Part shown: piece after piece, positions 7,421 to 15,064 of the stretch
Position numbering within the stretch: position 1 is the first letter of the stretch
How the letters are laid out: each line of letters begins with the position of its first letter
Assembly (NCBI GenBank): GCA_913046335.1
Contig: CAJWSU010000020.1
Span: 1-23,246 of the forward strand
Direction of reading: 5' to 3'
Source of the DNA: TMED109 sp002684605
GTDB taxonomy: Bacteria; Pseudomonadota; Alphaproteobacteria; TMED109
DNA length: 23,246 bases
Position numbers and translations under genes: made by a program
The notes under the pieces: generated by a model
What the model saw: only the letters and a program-made list of their open reading frames with translations
Database searches by the model: none
Told to the model about the DNA's origin: nothing

Positions 7421-8281
7421 CTAATTTTTCTTTCTATTAATATCACCTTTATATACACCGAGAATTCTTACTTCTTTGGAAAAAAAACCTAGTTCTTCTA
7501 AGGCAAGTTGTACAGAGGGGTTTTCAGGATGCCCTTCTATATCAATATAAAATTGAGCAGATGTAAAGCTCTCGCCTAACATGTAACTTTCTAATTTTAA
7601 AATATTAACTCTGTTCGTGGCAAACCCCCCCAAAGCTTTATATAGCGAAGCAGCTATATTTCTAAGAGAAAAAATACAACTCGTTAATATTAAACCATCA
7701 TTTGGGTTAGGATCATTAGATTCAGAACTCAAAACGACAAAACGTGTAATGTTATTTTTAGAATCTTGAATATTATTAGATAATGTTTTTAAACCATGCA
7801 TTTTTCCTGCTAAACTTGATGCTATAGCTGCACACTTTATATCATTATTATTTGCAATATATGCTGCAGCTCCTGCAGTATCTCCCATTGTTATAGGTGA
7901 TAATTCATGCTTGCTTATAAAATTCCTACACTGAGATAAAGCCTGATTATGACTATATACTGTAACAATATCTTCAATTTTTGCGTCCTCTAAACCTAAG
8001 AGCTGATGATTAACTTTATAAAAATATTCTTTAACAATATGTAATGAAGAATCTTTTAATAAATTATGTATATCTGCTACCCTTCCTGCTCTAGAGTTTT
8101 CAATAGGTATCATTGCAAACTTTGTAGTACCGTTAGTTACTGCATCAAAAGCATCTTCAAAATTTTCACATGGCACGGTTTGCATTTCAGGAAAAACTTC
8201 TTTGCATGCCATTTCAGAATAAGCACCAAATTGCCCCTGAAATGCTACATTATTTAAATCACTTTTAGACAACTGAATCAT
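7421..8281 (-). CDS. pheA: Prephenate dehydratase
   Basis: A 286-residue monofunctional enzyme (no chorismate mutase domain) that converts prephenate to phenylpyruvate in phenylalanine synthesis. The catalytic part has VAFQGQFGAYSE at the N-terminus, IPIENSRAGRV (58-68), a DTAGAA element (134-139), and ITRFVVL (178-184) containing the TRF active-site motif. The C-terminal ACT domain (about 200-280) contains LGGFATNRVNILKLES, which forms the Phe-binding pocket for feedback inhibition. It lies 17 nt after kdsB and is probably co-transcribed with it, an arrangement found in other alphaproteobacteria. An AGGAG sits only 2 nt before the ATG, unusually close; a TTG at codon 4 would be better spaced, so the exact start is slightly uncertain. 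Confidence 0.95.
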   Translation of the reverse strand: MIQLSKSDLNNVAFQGQFGAYSEMACKEVFPEMQTVPCENFEDAFDAVTNGTTKFAMIPIENSRAGRVADIHNLLKDSSLHIVKEYFYKVNHQLLGLEDAKIEDIVTVYSHNQALSQCRNFISKHELSPITMGDTAGAAAYIANNNDIKCAAIASSLAGKMHGLKTLSNNIQDSKNNITRFVVLSSESNDPNPNDGLILTSCIFSLRNIAASLYKALGGFATNRVNILKLESYMLGESFTSAQFYIDIEGHPENPSVQLALEELGFFSKEVRILGVYKGDINRKKN

Positions 8282-8298
8282 TACTCCTAGCTTATGTT

Positions 8299-9042
8299 TT
8301 ACTCTTTATTGTTTTTAATATAGTCGCATGCTTTTTTAAAGTCAGCTAAATTATCAACACCAATAGGAAATTCGTCTACGATACCTACTTTTATATCCAT
8401 ACTAGCTTCTAAAGCTCTTAATTGCTCTAAGCTTTCTCTTAACTCTAACTTAGAAGCCTTAAGTTTTATAAATTTTTCTAAAGATTTTCTACTATAAGCA
8501 TAAATTCCAATATGATGGTATAAAGGGCCTTCTCCATAAGGAATAGATGCTCTTGAAAAATATAACGCCTTTCCATATGTATTATCATTATTTATAGCTA
8601 TAGCAACTTTGACCACATTAGGGTCTTTTTTTTCACGCTCATCTTTAATTTCATTTGCTAAAGTGAATATATCAGAATTTATAGAATGCTGTAAATTTAC
8701 TAAATTATTTATGGCTTGAGAAGAAATCGTTGGCATATCACCTTGTAAATTAATTATTGTTTTTACTTTTTTAAGAGGATCAACTTTTGTTAATGCTTCA
8801 TAGATACGATCAGTTCCAGAAATATGTTTAGCACTGGTATTAACAACATCAATACCATAAGATTTAGCAACTTCATATATGTCCTTATCGCAACAAGCTA
8901 TTAGCACATCACCTGCATTTGATTCTTTAGCTTTAATCGCCACTCTAATTACCATGGGAATCCCTTCCATATCTAAAAGAGGCTTTCCAGGTAATCTTGT
9001 TGATTGCATTCTACTAGGTATTATAATTAAAGGTTTTTTCAT
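8299..9042 (-). CDS. kdsB: 3-deoxy-manno-octulosonate cytidylyltransferase
   Basis: A 247-residue enzyme that makes CMP-Kdo for the lipid A inner core. The N-terminus MKKPLIIIPSRMQSTRLPGK matches the nucleotide-binding motif of the family (E. coli KdsB is 248 residues). SGTDR and INLQGDMP, with the metal-binding aspartate of QGD, are further hallmarks. I chose the ATG at 9042: an in-frame ATG at 9087 would add 15 residues that do not look like the family and would sit upstream of a plausible -10 box. No good Shine-Dalgarno precedes 9042, and a TAGAAT box ends 7 nt before the ATG, so the mRNA may be leaderless. Presence of KdsB implies a Kdo-containing outer membrane. First gene of kdsB-pheA, divergent from cycM. 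Confidence 0.95.
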   Translation of the reverse strand: MKKPLIIIPSRMQSTRLPGKPLLDMEGIPMVIRVAIKAKESNAGDVLIACCDKDIYEVAKSYGIDVVNTSAKHISGTDRIYEALTKVDPLKKVKTIINLQGDMPTISSQAINNLVNLQHSINSDIFTLANEIKDEREKKDPNVVKVAIAINNDNTYGKALYFSRASIPYGEGPLYHHIGIYAYSRKSLEKFIKLKASKLELRESLEQLRALEASMDIKVGIVDEFPIGVDNLADFKKACDYIKNNKE

Positions 9043-9049
9043 TATTAAT

Positions 9050-9077
9050 ATTCTACTTGATAATTTTATTACAATAA
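9050..9077 (-). promoter_or_regulatory. Candidate kdsB promoter, possibly giving a leaderless mRNA
   Basis: Minus strand: TTATTG (9077-9072), 16 nt spacer, TAGAAT (9055-9050). Seven nucleotides separate the -10 box from the A of the kdsB ATG at 9042, so transcription would begin at or next to the start codon. The -35 box is weak. Confidence 0.4.
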
Positions 9078-9102
9078 CATATGTCAATATTAAAAGCTAA
9101 AC

Positions 9103-9130
9103 TTGAAAAGTATACATATTTAAATATTAA
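9103..9130 (+). promoter_or_regulatory. Candidate promoter of the cycM-yej operon
   Basis: TTGAAA (9103-9108), 16 nt spacer, TATTAA (9125-9130). A start site near 9137 lies downstream of the in-frame ATG at 9131, which favours the second ATG (9149) as the start of cycM. Confidence 0.45.
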
Positions 9131-9148
9131 ATGAAAGAGCATAATTTA

Positions 9149-9664
9149 ATGTCCAGTTTTGAAATCAATAAGATAATGGGATCAATCTTCTCAATTATTT
9201 TAGTCCTTTTAGCAATTAAAAATTTAAGTAATGCCTTATATATAGAAGACAACACCTCTCATCATACTAAAAAAATAGAAAACAATAAAAATATAGAAGC
9301 AAAAGTTAAACTTGAACCAGATACAATCATTATAGATATAGAAGAAAGATTAAAAACTGCTGACCTTAGTGCTGGTAAATTATTAATAAAAAAATGTGTC
9401 GCCTGCCATTCCTTTGAAGTAGGTGGCCCTAATAAAATTGGACCAAATTTATCAAATATTTATTTGCGAGAAATAGCTTCATTAGAAAATTTTAAATATT
9501 CCAAAGCCTTACTTAATATTAAAGAGCCATGGAATAGTGAGAACTTAGATAAATTTTTATTGAATCCAAAAAAATGGGCACCTGGAACAAAAATGAGTTT
9601 TGTTGGTATAAAAAAAGATAATGACCGTGCTAATATAATTAAATACTTGCAAAGCCTTAAATAG
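9149..9664 (+). CDS. cycM: Membrane-anchored cytochrome c (CycM type)
   Basis: A 171-residue c-type cytochrome, numbered here from the ATG at 9149. The N-terminus MSSFEINKIMGSIFSIILVL is the conserved start of alphaproteobacterial CycM proteins and forms an uncleaved membrane anchor; a poorly conserved charged linker follows (about 35-65). The heme-binding CVACH covers residues 83-87, with GGPNKIGPNL after it, and PGTKMSF carries the axial methionine at residue 149, as in mitochondrial-type class I cytochromes. It would carry electrons on the periplasmic side between the bc1 complex and terminal oxidase. GAAAGAG about 9 nt upstream serves as ribosome-binding site; the ATG at 9131 is an alternative. 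Divergent from kdsB, as in relatives, and 18 nt before yejA. Confidence 0.92.
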   Translation: MSSFEINKIMGSIFSIILVLLAIKNLSNALYIEDNTSHHTKKIENNKNIEAKVKLEPDTIIIDIEERLKTADLSAGKLLIKKCVACHSFEVGGPNKIGPNLSNIYLREIASLENFKYSKALLNIKEPWNSENLDKFLLNPKKWAPGTKMSFVGIKKDNDRANIIKYLQSLK

Positions 9665-9682
9665 ATAAATTATATAAATAGT

Positions 9683-11497
9683 ATGTTTTTATTAAATACA
9701 TTTATTTTAATTAAGATCAAAATTATAATAGGTATATTATTTATAATTAATATTGCTTACGCTAAGGATGAATATAATTATCAGCATGCAATTTCAGTAT
9801 TTGATAAGATTAAATATAATGAAGGCTTTAAGCACTTTGATTATATAAATCCATCTGCACCCAAAGGAGGTATAATTCGTCTCGCAGAAAGAGGAACCTT
9901 TGATTCCTTGAATCAATTTGTTTTAAAAGGTGTTCCCGCAGTTGGATTGGATAGTATTTATGAGAGCTTGTTAGTCACTTCATTAGATGAGCCCTTTACT
10001 GCATATGGATTACTTGCAAAGTATCTAAAAGTGTCTTCTGACAAATCTTCTATTACTTTTTACATGCATGAAAATGCAAAATGGCATGATAATATTCCCA
10101 TTACTGCAAATGATGTTAAATGGACATTTGAAACTATTCTAGAAAAAGGGCATCCTTCTTACAAGTCTTACTACTCTGATATTAAAAGTATTGAAGTAAT
10201 TGACTCATATACAATTAAATTTAATTTTAAAAATATAAAAAATCGTGAATTACCTATTATTATTGGCCAAATGAAAATTCTGCCTAAACATTTTTGGAAA
10301 GATAAAAATTTTAATTCTTCTGGTTTTCTTATTCCATTAGGTTCTGGCCCTTATAAAATAAAAAAAGTAAATTCTGGTAAAAATATTATATACCAAAGAA
10401 TTAAAGAACATTGGGCTAAGAATCATGCAGTTTATGTAGGTCAAAATAATTTTGATATCATTCATTACGATTACTATAGAGATAGTAACGTTATGATAGA
10501 AGCACTTAAAGCTAAAGAATATGATTTTAGATCTGAAAATATTTCTAAAGAATGGGCAAATTCCTATAATAGTTTAAAAGAAAATACTTCTTTTATTAAG
10601 GAGGAACTAGACCATTCTTTACCACAAGGAATGCAAGCTTTTGTTTATAATACCAGAAAGGAGATTTTTAATAATATAAATATAAGAAAAGCCCTTTCTT
10701 TAGCTTTTGATTTTGAATGGACAAACAAAACATTATTTTATGGGCAGTATATTAGAACTAATTCCTATTTTTCGAATTCTGATTTAGCTTCTAGTGGACT
10801 TCCCTCAAACCAAGAATTGAGAATACTTAATCAATATAAAGATATTATTCCTTCAGAAGTGTTTTCATCTATTTATAGCCCAGGACTAACAAATGGTTCA
10901 GGCAATAATAGAAAAAATTTACGTGAAGCTATCAGGATTCTTCAAGATGCTAATTATAAATTGGAGAATAATATTTTAAAAAATTCAGAAGGTATCGAAA
11001 TAAAATTTGAAATATTATTGTTAAGTCCCGCTTTTGAAAGAATAGTTGCCCCATTTATTAAAAACTTAAGTAAACTAGGTGTAAAATCAAGTATAAGGAT
11101 AGTTGATACCGCTCAGTATAAAAATAGATTAGATAATTATGATTTTGATATGGTAGTGATGTCTAGAGGCCAGAGCTTAAACCCAGGTAATGAGCAAAGA
11201 AACTATTGGTCTTCTCAAAGTGCAAATATAAATGGAAGTGCTAACTGGATAGGTATTAAAAATGAAGCTGTAGATGATCTAATAGAAAAAATTATTCAAT
11301 CTTCTGATAGAAATGAGTTAATATTATACGCTAAGGTTTTAGACAGAGTTTTACTCCATAGCCACTATGTTATTCCCCATTGGCATATTAAAAAATGGAG
11401 ATTAGCTTACTGGAATAAATTAAAAAGACCAAAAAATATACCTAAATATAATTTAGGGTTTCCTGAAACTTGGTGGTACAATCCTATAAATAATTAA
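9683..11497 (+). CDS. yejA: YejA-like periplasmic solute-binding protein (peptide importer)
   Basis: A 604-residue extracellular solute-binding protein of family 5, the same length as E. coli YejA. The N-terminus is a signal peptide with a long hydrophobic core, IKIKIIIGILFIINIAYA, with probable cleavage after AYA at about residue 27. The mature start has the YejA hallmark FKHFDYINPSAPKGG (49-63). The body has the usual family-5 blocks, such as KWHDNIPITANDVKWTFE and GSGPYKIK. It would deliver oligopeptides to the YejB-YejE-YejF complex; E. coli YejABEF takes up microcin C, and the Agrobacterium YejBEF-YepA system imports muropeptides. The particular substrate here is unknown. It lies 18 nt from cycM and 18 nt from yejB. 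The leader is weak in Shine-Dalgarno sequence. Confidence 0.92.
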   Translation: MFLLNTFILIKIKIIIGILFIINIAYAKDEYNYQHAISVFDKIKYNEGFKHFDYINPSAPKGGIIRLAERGTFDSLNQFVLKGVPAVGLDSIYESLLVTSLDEPFTAYGLLAKYLKVSSDKSSITFYMHENAKWHDNIPITANDVKWTFETILEKGHPSYKSYYSDIKSIEVIDSYTIKFNFKNIKNRELPIIIGQMKILPKHFWKDKNFNSSGFLIPLGSGPYKIKKVNSGKNIIYQRIKEHWAKNHAVYVGQNNFDIIHYDYYRDSNVMIEALKAKEYDFRSENISKEWANSYNSLKENTSFIKEELDHSLPQGMQAFVYNTRKEIFNNINIRKALSLAFDFEWTNKTLFYGQYIRTNSYFSNSDLASSGLPSNQELRILNQYKDIIPSEVFSSIYSPGLTNGSGNNRKNLREAIRILQDANYKLENNILKNSEGIEIKFEILLLSPAFERIVAPFIKNLSKLGVKSSIRIVDTAQYKNRLDNYDFDMVVMSRGQSLNPGNEQRNYWSSQSANINGSANWIGIKNEAVDDLIEKIIQSSDRNELILYAKVLDRVLLHSHYVIPHWHIKKWRLAYWNKLKRPKNIPKYNLGFPETWWYNPINN

Positions 11498-11515
11498 TAA
11501 AAATTTATATATAAA

Positions 11516-12607
11516 ATGATATCTTATTTTCTTAGACGTTTAGTACTTATTATTCCTACATTATTTGGCATCATTTTGCTTAATTTTGTTATTATACAGT
11601 TTGCTCCAGGTGGGCCTGTAGAGAATACAATTGCAAAACTACAAGGTATAGATGTAGGCGCTACTGAACGAGTTTCAGGCGGCATGAAAGATGGTTTAGA
11701 CACACAAAATAACTTCATGTCTTCAAATAGTACATATGTGGGAGCGCAAGGCTTAGACCCAAGCATAATAGCAGAAATTGAAAAAATGTATGGTTTTGAT
11801 AAACCTCCTCATATTAGATTTTATAAAATGATTAAAAGCTATTTAGTTTTTGATTTTGGTGATTCATTTTATCAAGATAGAAAAGTAATAGATATAGTTT
11901 TAGAAAAACTTCCTGTATCCATTTCTTTAGGGCTTTGGACAACTTTATTAATTTACTTAATTTCCATTCCATTAGGAGTATATAAAGCAGTAAATGATGG
12001 TAAAAAATTTGATGTATGGTCTAGCATAGTTGTAGTAATTGGAAATGCAATACCATCTTTTTTATTTGCGCTTTTATTAATAATACTTTTTGCTGGAGGC
12101 AGGTACTTCGATATTTTTCCACTAAGAGGCATAATATCCGACAATTGGAATGAATTAAATGCATTAGAAAAAATATTGGATTATATGTGGCATATTGCTT
12201 TACCTATATTTTCTCTAGTAATTGGAGGTTTTGCTAGCTTAACTATGCTTACTAAAAATTCTTTTCTAGATCAAATAAACCAACAATATGTTTTAACAGC
12301 CAGATCAAAAGGTAATACTGAAAATAGAATTCTATATGGTCATGTTTTTAGAAATGCAATGTTAATAATAATAGCAGGTTTTCCAACTGCCTTTATAGGT
12401 ATATTATTTACAGGTGCTTTGTTAACAGAGATTATATTCTCTCTAGATGGCCTAGGTTTACTAGGCTTTGAAGCTGCCATAAATAGAGATTACCCTATAA
12501 TGTTTGCAACATTATACGTCTTTACTTTACTAGGCCTTTTTATGAATATAATTGGAGATTTAGCTATGACTTTAGTTGACCCAAGAATAGATTTTGAAAA
12601 AAGATGA
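11516..12607 (+). CDS. yejB: Peptide ABC importer permease YejB
   Basis: A 363-residue inner-membrane permease of the DppB/OppB class, close in length to E. coli YejB. It starts YFLRRLVLIIPTLFGIILLN (first helix) followed by FAPGGPVENTIA, the conserved opening of these permeases. A roughly 60-residue periplasmic loop with GLDPSIIAEIEKMYGFDKP separates it from the remaining helices. The cytoplasmic coupling loop is QQYVLTARSKGNTENRILYG (EAA-type loop that contacts the ATPase), and the C-terminus VDPRIDFEKR matches E. coli YejB closely. It forms a heterodimer with YejE. The TGA stop lies 10 nt before the preferred yejE ATG. Confidence 0.96.
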   Translation: MISYFLRRLVLIIPTLFGIILLNFVIIQFAPGGPVENTIAKLQGIDVGATERVSGGMKDGLDTQNNFMSSNSTYVGAQGLDPSIIAEIEKMYGFDKPPHIRFYKMIKSYLVFDFGDSFYQDRKVIDIVLEKLPVSISLGLWTTLLIYLISIPLGVYKAVNDGKKFDVWSSIVVVIGNAIPSFLFALLLIILFAGGRYFDIFPLRGIISDNWNELNALEKILDYMWHIALPIFSLVIGGFASLTMLTKNSFLDQINQQYVLTARSKGNTENRILYGHVFRNAMLIIIAGFPTAFIGILFTGALLTEIIFSLDGLGLLGFEAAINRDYPIMFATLYVFTLLGLFMNIIGDLAMTLVDPRIDFEKR

Positions 12608-12617
12608 TATACATATA

Positions 12618-13637
12618 ATGAATAATATAAACCAAAGAAAAATATATAATTTTAAAAAAAACAAAAGAGGTTTATATTCTTTATATTTTTTATTCATACT
12701 TTTATTTTTTACATTACCTGCAGAATTCATCGCAAATGATAAACCTTTATTAATAAAATATAATAATGATTATTACTTTCCAATTTTACAAAACTATTCT
12801 GAAACAGTATTTGGAGGAGACTTTGAAACCCTAGCTGATTACAGAGATGATTATGTCATTAAACTCATAGAAAATAATGGATGGGCAATATGGCCATTAA
12901 TTCCATTTAATCATCAAACTGTTAATTATAATTTACAAGAACCTGCTCCTTCCCCTCCAAGCTTTGAAAACCTTTTAGGAACAGATGATCAGGCAAGAGA
13001 TGTGCTAGCTAGACTAATATATGGTTTTAGAATTTCTATTATTTTTGGAGCTTGCCTAACTTTTTTTTCTTCGATAATTGGTGTTATTTTTGGAGCAATT
13101 CAAGGATACCTAGGAGGAGTAATAGACCTATTAGGACAGAGATTTATAGAAATATGGAGTGGGATGCCTGTATTATATCTATTAATCATTGTTGGATCTA
13201 TTATTACTCCCAACTTTTGGATGTTATTAATTCTTTTACTACTTTTTAGCTGGATGACTTTAGTTGGAGTAGTAAGGGCAGAATTCTTAAGAGCAAGAAA
13301 TTTTGATTATGTAAAAGCTGCAAAATGTCTGGGAATGTCTCATTATAGAATTATCATGAGACACCTATTACCGAATGCAATGGTTGCAACAATTACTTAT
13401 TTGCCATTTATATTAGCTGCTTCAGTGACAACTTTAACAAGTTTAGATTTTTTAGGCTTTGGTTTACCTCCTGGTAGTGCATCTCTTGGCGAATTGATGA
13501 ATCAAGGTAAAAATAATTTACAAGCACCATGGCTTGGAATTACTGGATTTATTGCTATAAGTATTTTACTTTCTTTATTAGTATTTATAGGAGAAGCTGT
13601 TAGAGATGCTTTTGACCCAAGAAAGATCAACCAATGA
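12618..13637 (+). CDS. yejE: Peptide ABC importer permease YejE
   Basis: A 339-residue permease of the DppC/OppC class, numbered from the ATG at 12618. An in-frame TTG at 12594, inside yejB, would add 8 residues but has no support. The N-terminal FKKNKRGLYSLYFLF and ANDKPLLIKYNNDYYFPIL are YejE-specific, as is a long periplasmic segment before PSPPSFENLLGTDDQARDVL. The EAA loop reads FDYVKAAKCLGMSHYRIIMR and the tail has GKNNLQAPWLGITGF and EAVRDAFDPRK, all very like E. coli YejE (341 residues). Its stop overlaps the start of the next gene (ATGA, 4 bp). That next gene is not yejF but a GDP-mannose enzyme, an unusual interruption. Confidence 0.96.
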   Translation: MNNINQRKIYNFKKNKRGLYSLYFLFILLFFTLPAEFIANDKPLLIKYNNDYYFPILQNYSETVFGGDFETLADYRDDYVIKLIENNGWAIWPLIPFNHQTVNYNLQEPAPSPPSFENLLGTDDQARDVLARLIYGFRISIIFGACLTFFSSIIGVIFGAIQGYLGGVIDLLGQRFIEIWSGMPVLYLLIIVGSIITPNFWMLLILLLLFSWMTLVGVVRAEFLRARNFDYVKAAKCLGMSHYRIIMRHLLPNAMVATITYLPFILAASVTTLTSLDFLGFGLPPGSASLGELMNQGKNNLQAPWLGITGFIAISILLSLLVFIGEAVRDAFDPRKINQ

Positions 13638-15061
13638 AAAATTATAAATTAATTACCCCTTTAATTTTAGCTGGAGGTTCTGGTACAAGGTTATGGCCGA
13701 TTTCAAGGAAAAATAAACCAAAGCAATTTTTAGAGATTTTTGATTCCTATTCATTATTGCAATTAACTGCTTTAAGATGTAAAAATAAGCTGTTTAATGA
13801 CCCAATATTTATAGTGGGGGAACAGCATAGATTTATTGTTGCGGAACAATTAAGAATAATAGGCTTAAAAAACCCACATATTATATTAGAGCCTGAACCC
13901 AAAAACACTTCAGCTGCGATTACAGTAGGATCATTATACTCTCAAAAAATGAACTTAAGAGAACCTTTATTAGTATTACCATCTGATCATTATATTGAAA
14001 ATACAAAAGAATTTATAGAATTAATGATTAAATCCTCTCAATTTGATATTAAAAATAAATTAATATGCTTTGGTATTGAACCAACATTACCAGAAGTTAA
14101 ATATGGTTATATCATTAAGGAAGTAATAGGTAATGATCACTCATCTTTAAGTAAAATAAATAAATTTGTAGAAAAGCCTAGTATAATTAAAGCCAAAAGC
14201 CTTATTAAGGATAAGGCATTATGGAACTCAGGAATGTTTCTGTTTAATGCTGACTCTCTTTTAAATGAAGTAAAATTACAATGCTTGTCAATATATAAAA
14301 ATTCAAAGCTATCTTTAGATAAAGCTAAACCAGATATGGATTTTATTAGATTAGACTCTAGATCATTTAAAAAAATAACTCCTATATCAATTGATCATTC
14401 AGTATTTGAAAAATCTAATAATATTTATGTAGTACCCACAAATTTAAATTGGAATGACCTTGGTACATATAATGCCTTATGGGATATAGGTAAAAAAGAT
14501 AATAATAATAATGTAATTAATGGTGATGTAATTATAGATAATGTAAAAAATTCTTATATTTATTCAGATAAAAATTTAGTAGCTGTTTCAAATATAGAAA
14601 ATGTTAATATAGTTTCAACTCAAGATGCTACCCTAGTTACTAGTATAAAAAAATCAAACGAAATAAAATCACTAATAAATATTTTAAATAGAAATAAAAG
14701 AAATGAGTTAACTGAGCATGTAATTACAAATAGGCCTTGGGGTCATTTTGAAAATATTAGCTCTAATAAAAATCATAAAATTAAAAAATTAACTGTTATG
14801 CCAGGAAAAAAACTTTCTTTACAAAGTCATAGTAAAAGGTCTGAACATTGGGTAGTTATTTCTGGAGTCGCAACAGTAACAAAACATAATAAAGAGTTTA
14901 TTTTAAATAAAGATGAATCAACATTTATACCAGTAAATGTTAAACATAGATTAGCAAATAAGTCCAAATTTCTTCTTATAATTATTGAAGTTCAAACAGG
15001 AAAGTATTTTGGTGAAGATGATATTAAAAGGTTTGATGATATATATGGCAGAATAAAATAA
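13634..15061 (+). CDS. manC: Mannose-1-phosphate guanylyltransferase / mannose-6-phosphate isomerase
   Basis: A 475-residue bifunctional enzyme of the ManC/AlgA/CpsB type that isomerises fructose-6-P to mannose-6-P and makes GDP-mannose from mannose-1-P and GTP. The N-terminal nucleotidyltransferase has LAGGSGTRLWP (12-22), EPEPKNTSAAI (86-96), FVEKP (178-182) and WNSGMF (197-202). The C-terminal type II isomerase is a cupin starting near NRPWGHFE (366-373). Its metal-site motif LSLQSHSKRSEHW (394-406) is followed by FIPVNVKHRL, and full length (about 470-480) is kept. It is embedded in the importer operon: 4 bp overlap with yejE and 3 nt before yejF. GDP-mannose feeds lipopolysaccharide or exopolysaccharide synthesis; no glycosyltransferase for it is in view. 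Base composition and codon use resemble its neighbours. Confidence 0.95.
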   Translation: MKNYKLITPLILAGGSGTRLWPISRKNKPKQFLEIFDSYSLLQLTALRCKNKLFNDPIFIVGEQHRFIVAEQLRIIGLKNPHIILEPEPKNTSAAITVGSLYSQKMNLREPLLVLPSDHYIENTKEFIELMIKSSQFDIKNKLICFGIEPTLPEVKYGYIIKEVIGNDHSSLSKINKFVEKPSIIKAKSLIKDKALWNSGMFLFNADSLLNEVKLQCLSIYKNSKLSLDKAKPDMDFIRLDSRSFKKITPISIDHSVFEKSNNIYVVPTNLNWNDLGTYNALWDIGKKDNNNNVINGDVIIDNVKNSYIYSDKNLVAVSNIENVNIVSTQDATLVTSIKKSNEIKSLINILNRNKRNELTEHVITNRPWGHFENISSNKNHKIKKLTVMPGKKLSLQSHSKRSEHWVVISGVATVTKHNKEFILNKDESTFIPVNVKHRLANKSKFLLIIIEVQTGKYFGEDDIKRFDDIYGRIK

Positions 15062-15064
15062 TTC

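Noticed and set aside
9043..9087. Earlier in-frame ATG for kdsB adding 15 residues
   Set aside because: KdsB proteins start directly before the IIIPSR motif; the extension matches no family sequence and lies over the candidate promoter.
9131..9148. Earlier in-frame ATG for cycM
   Set aside because: It lies 1 nt after the likely -10 box, and the family N-terminus begins at the second ATG, which has GAAAGAG at good spacing.
12594..12617. TTG start for yejE overlapping yejB
   Set aside because: The ATG at 12618 gives a length and N-terminus matching E. coli YejE; the TTG lacks a ribosome-binding site.
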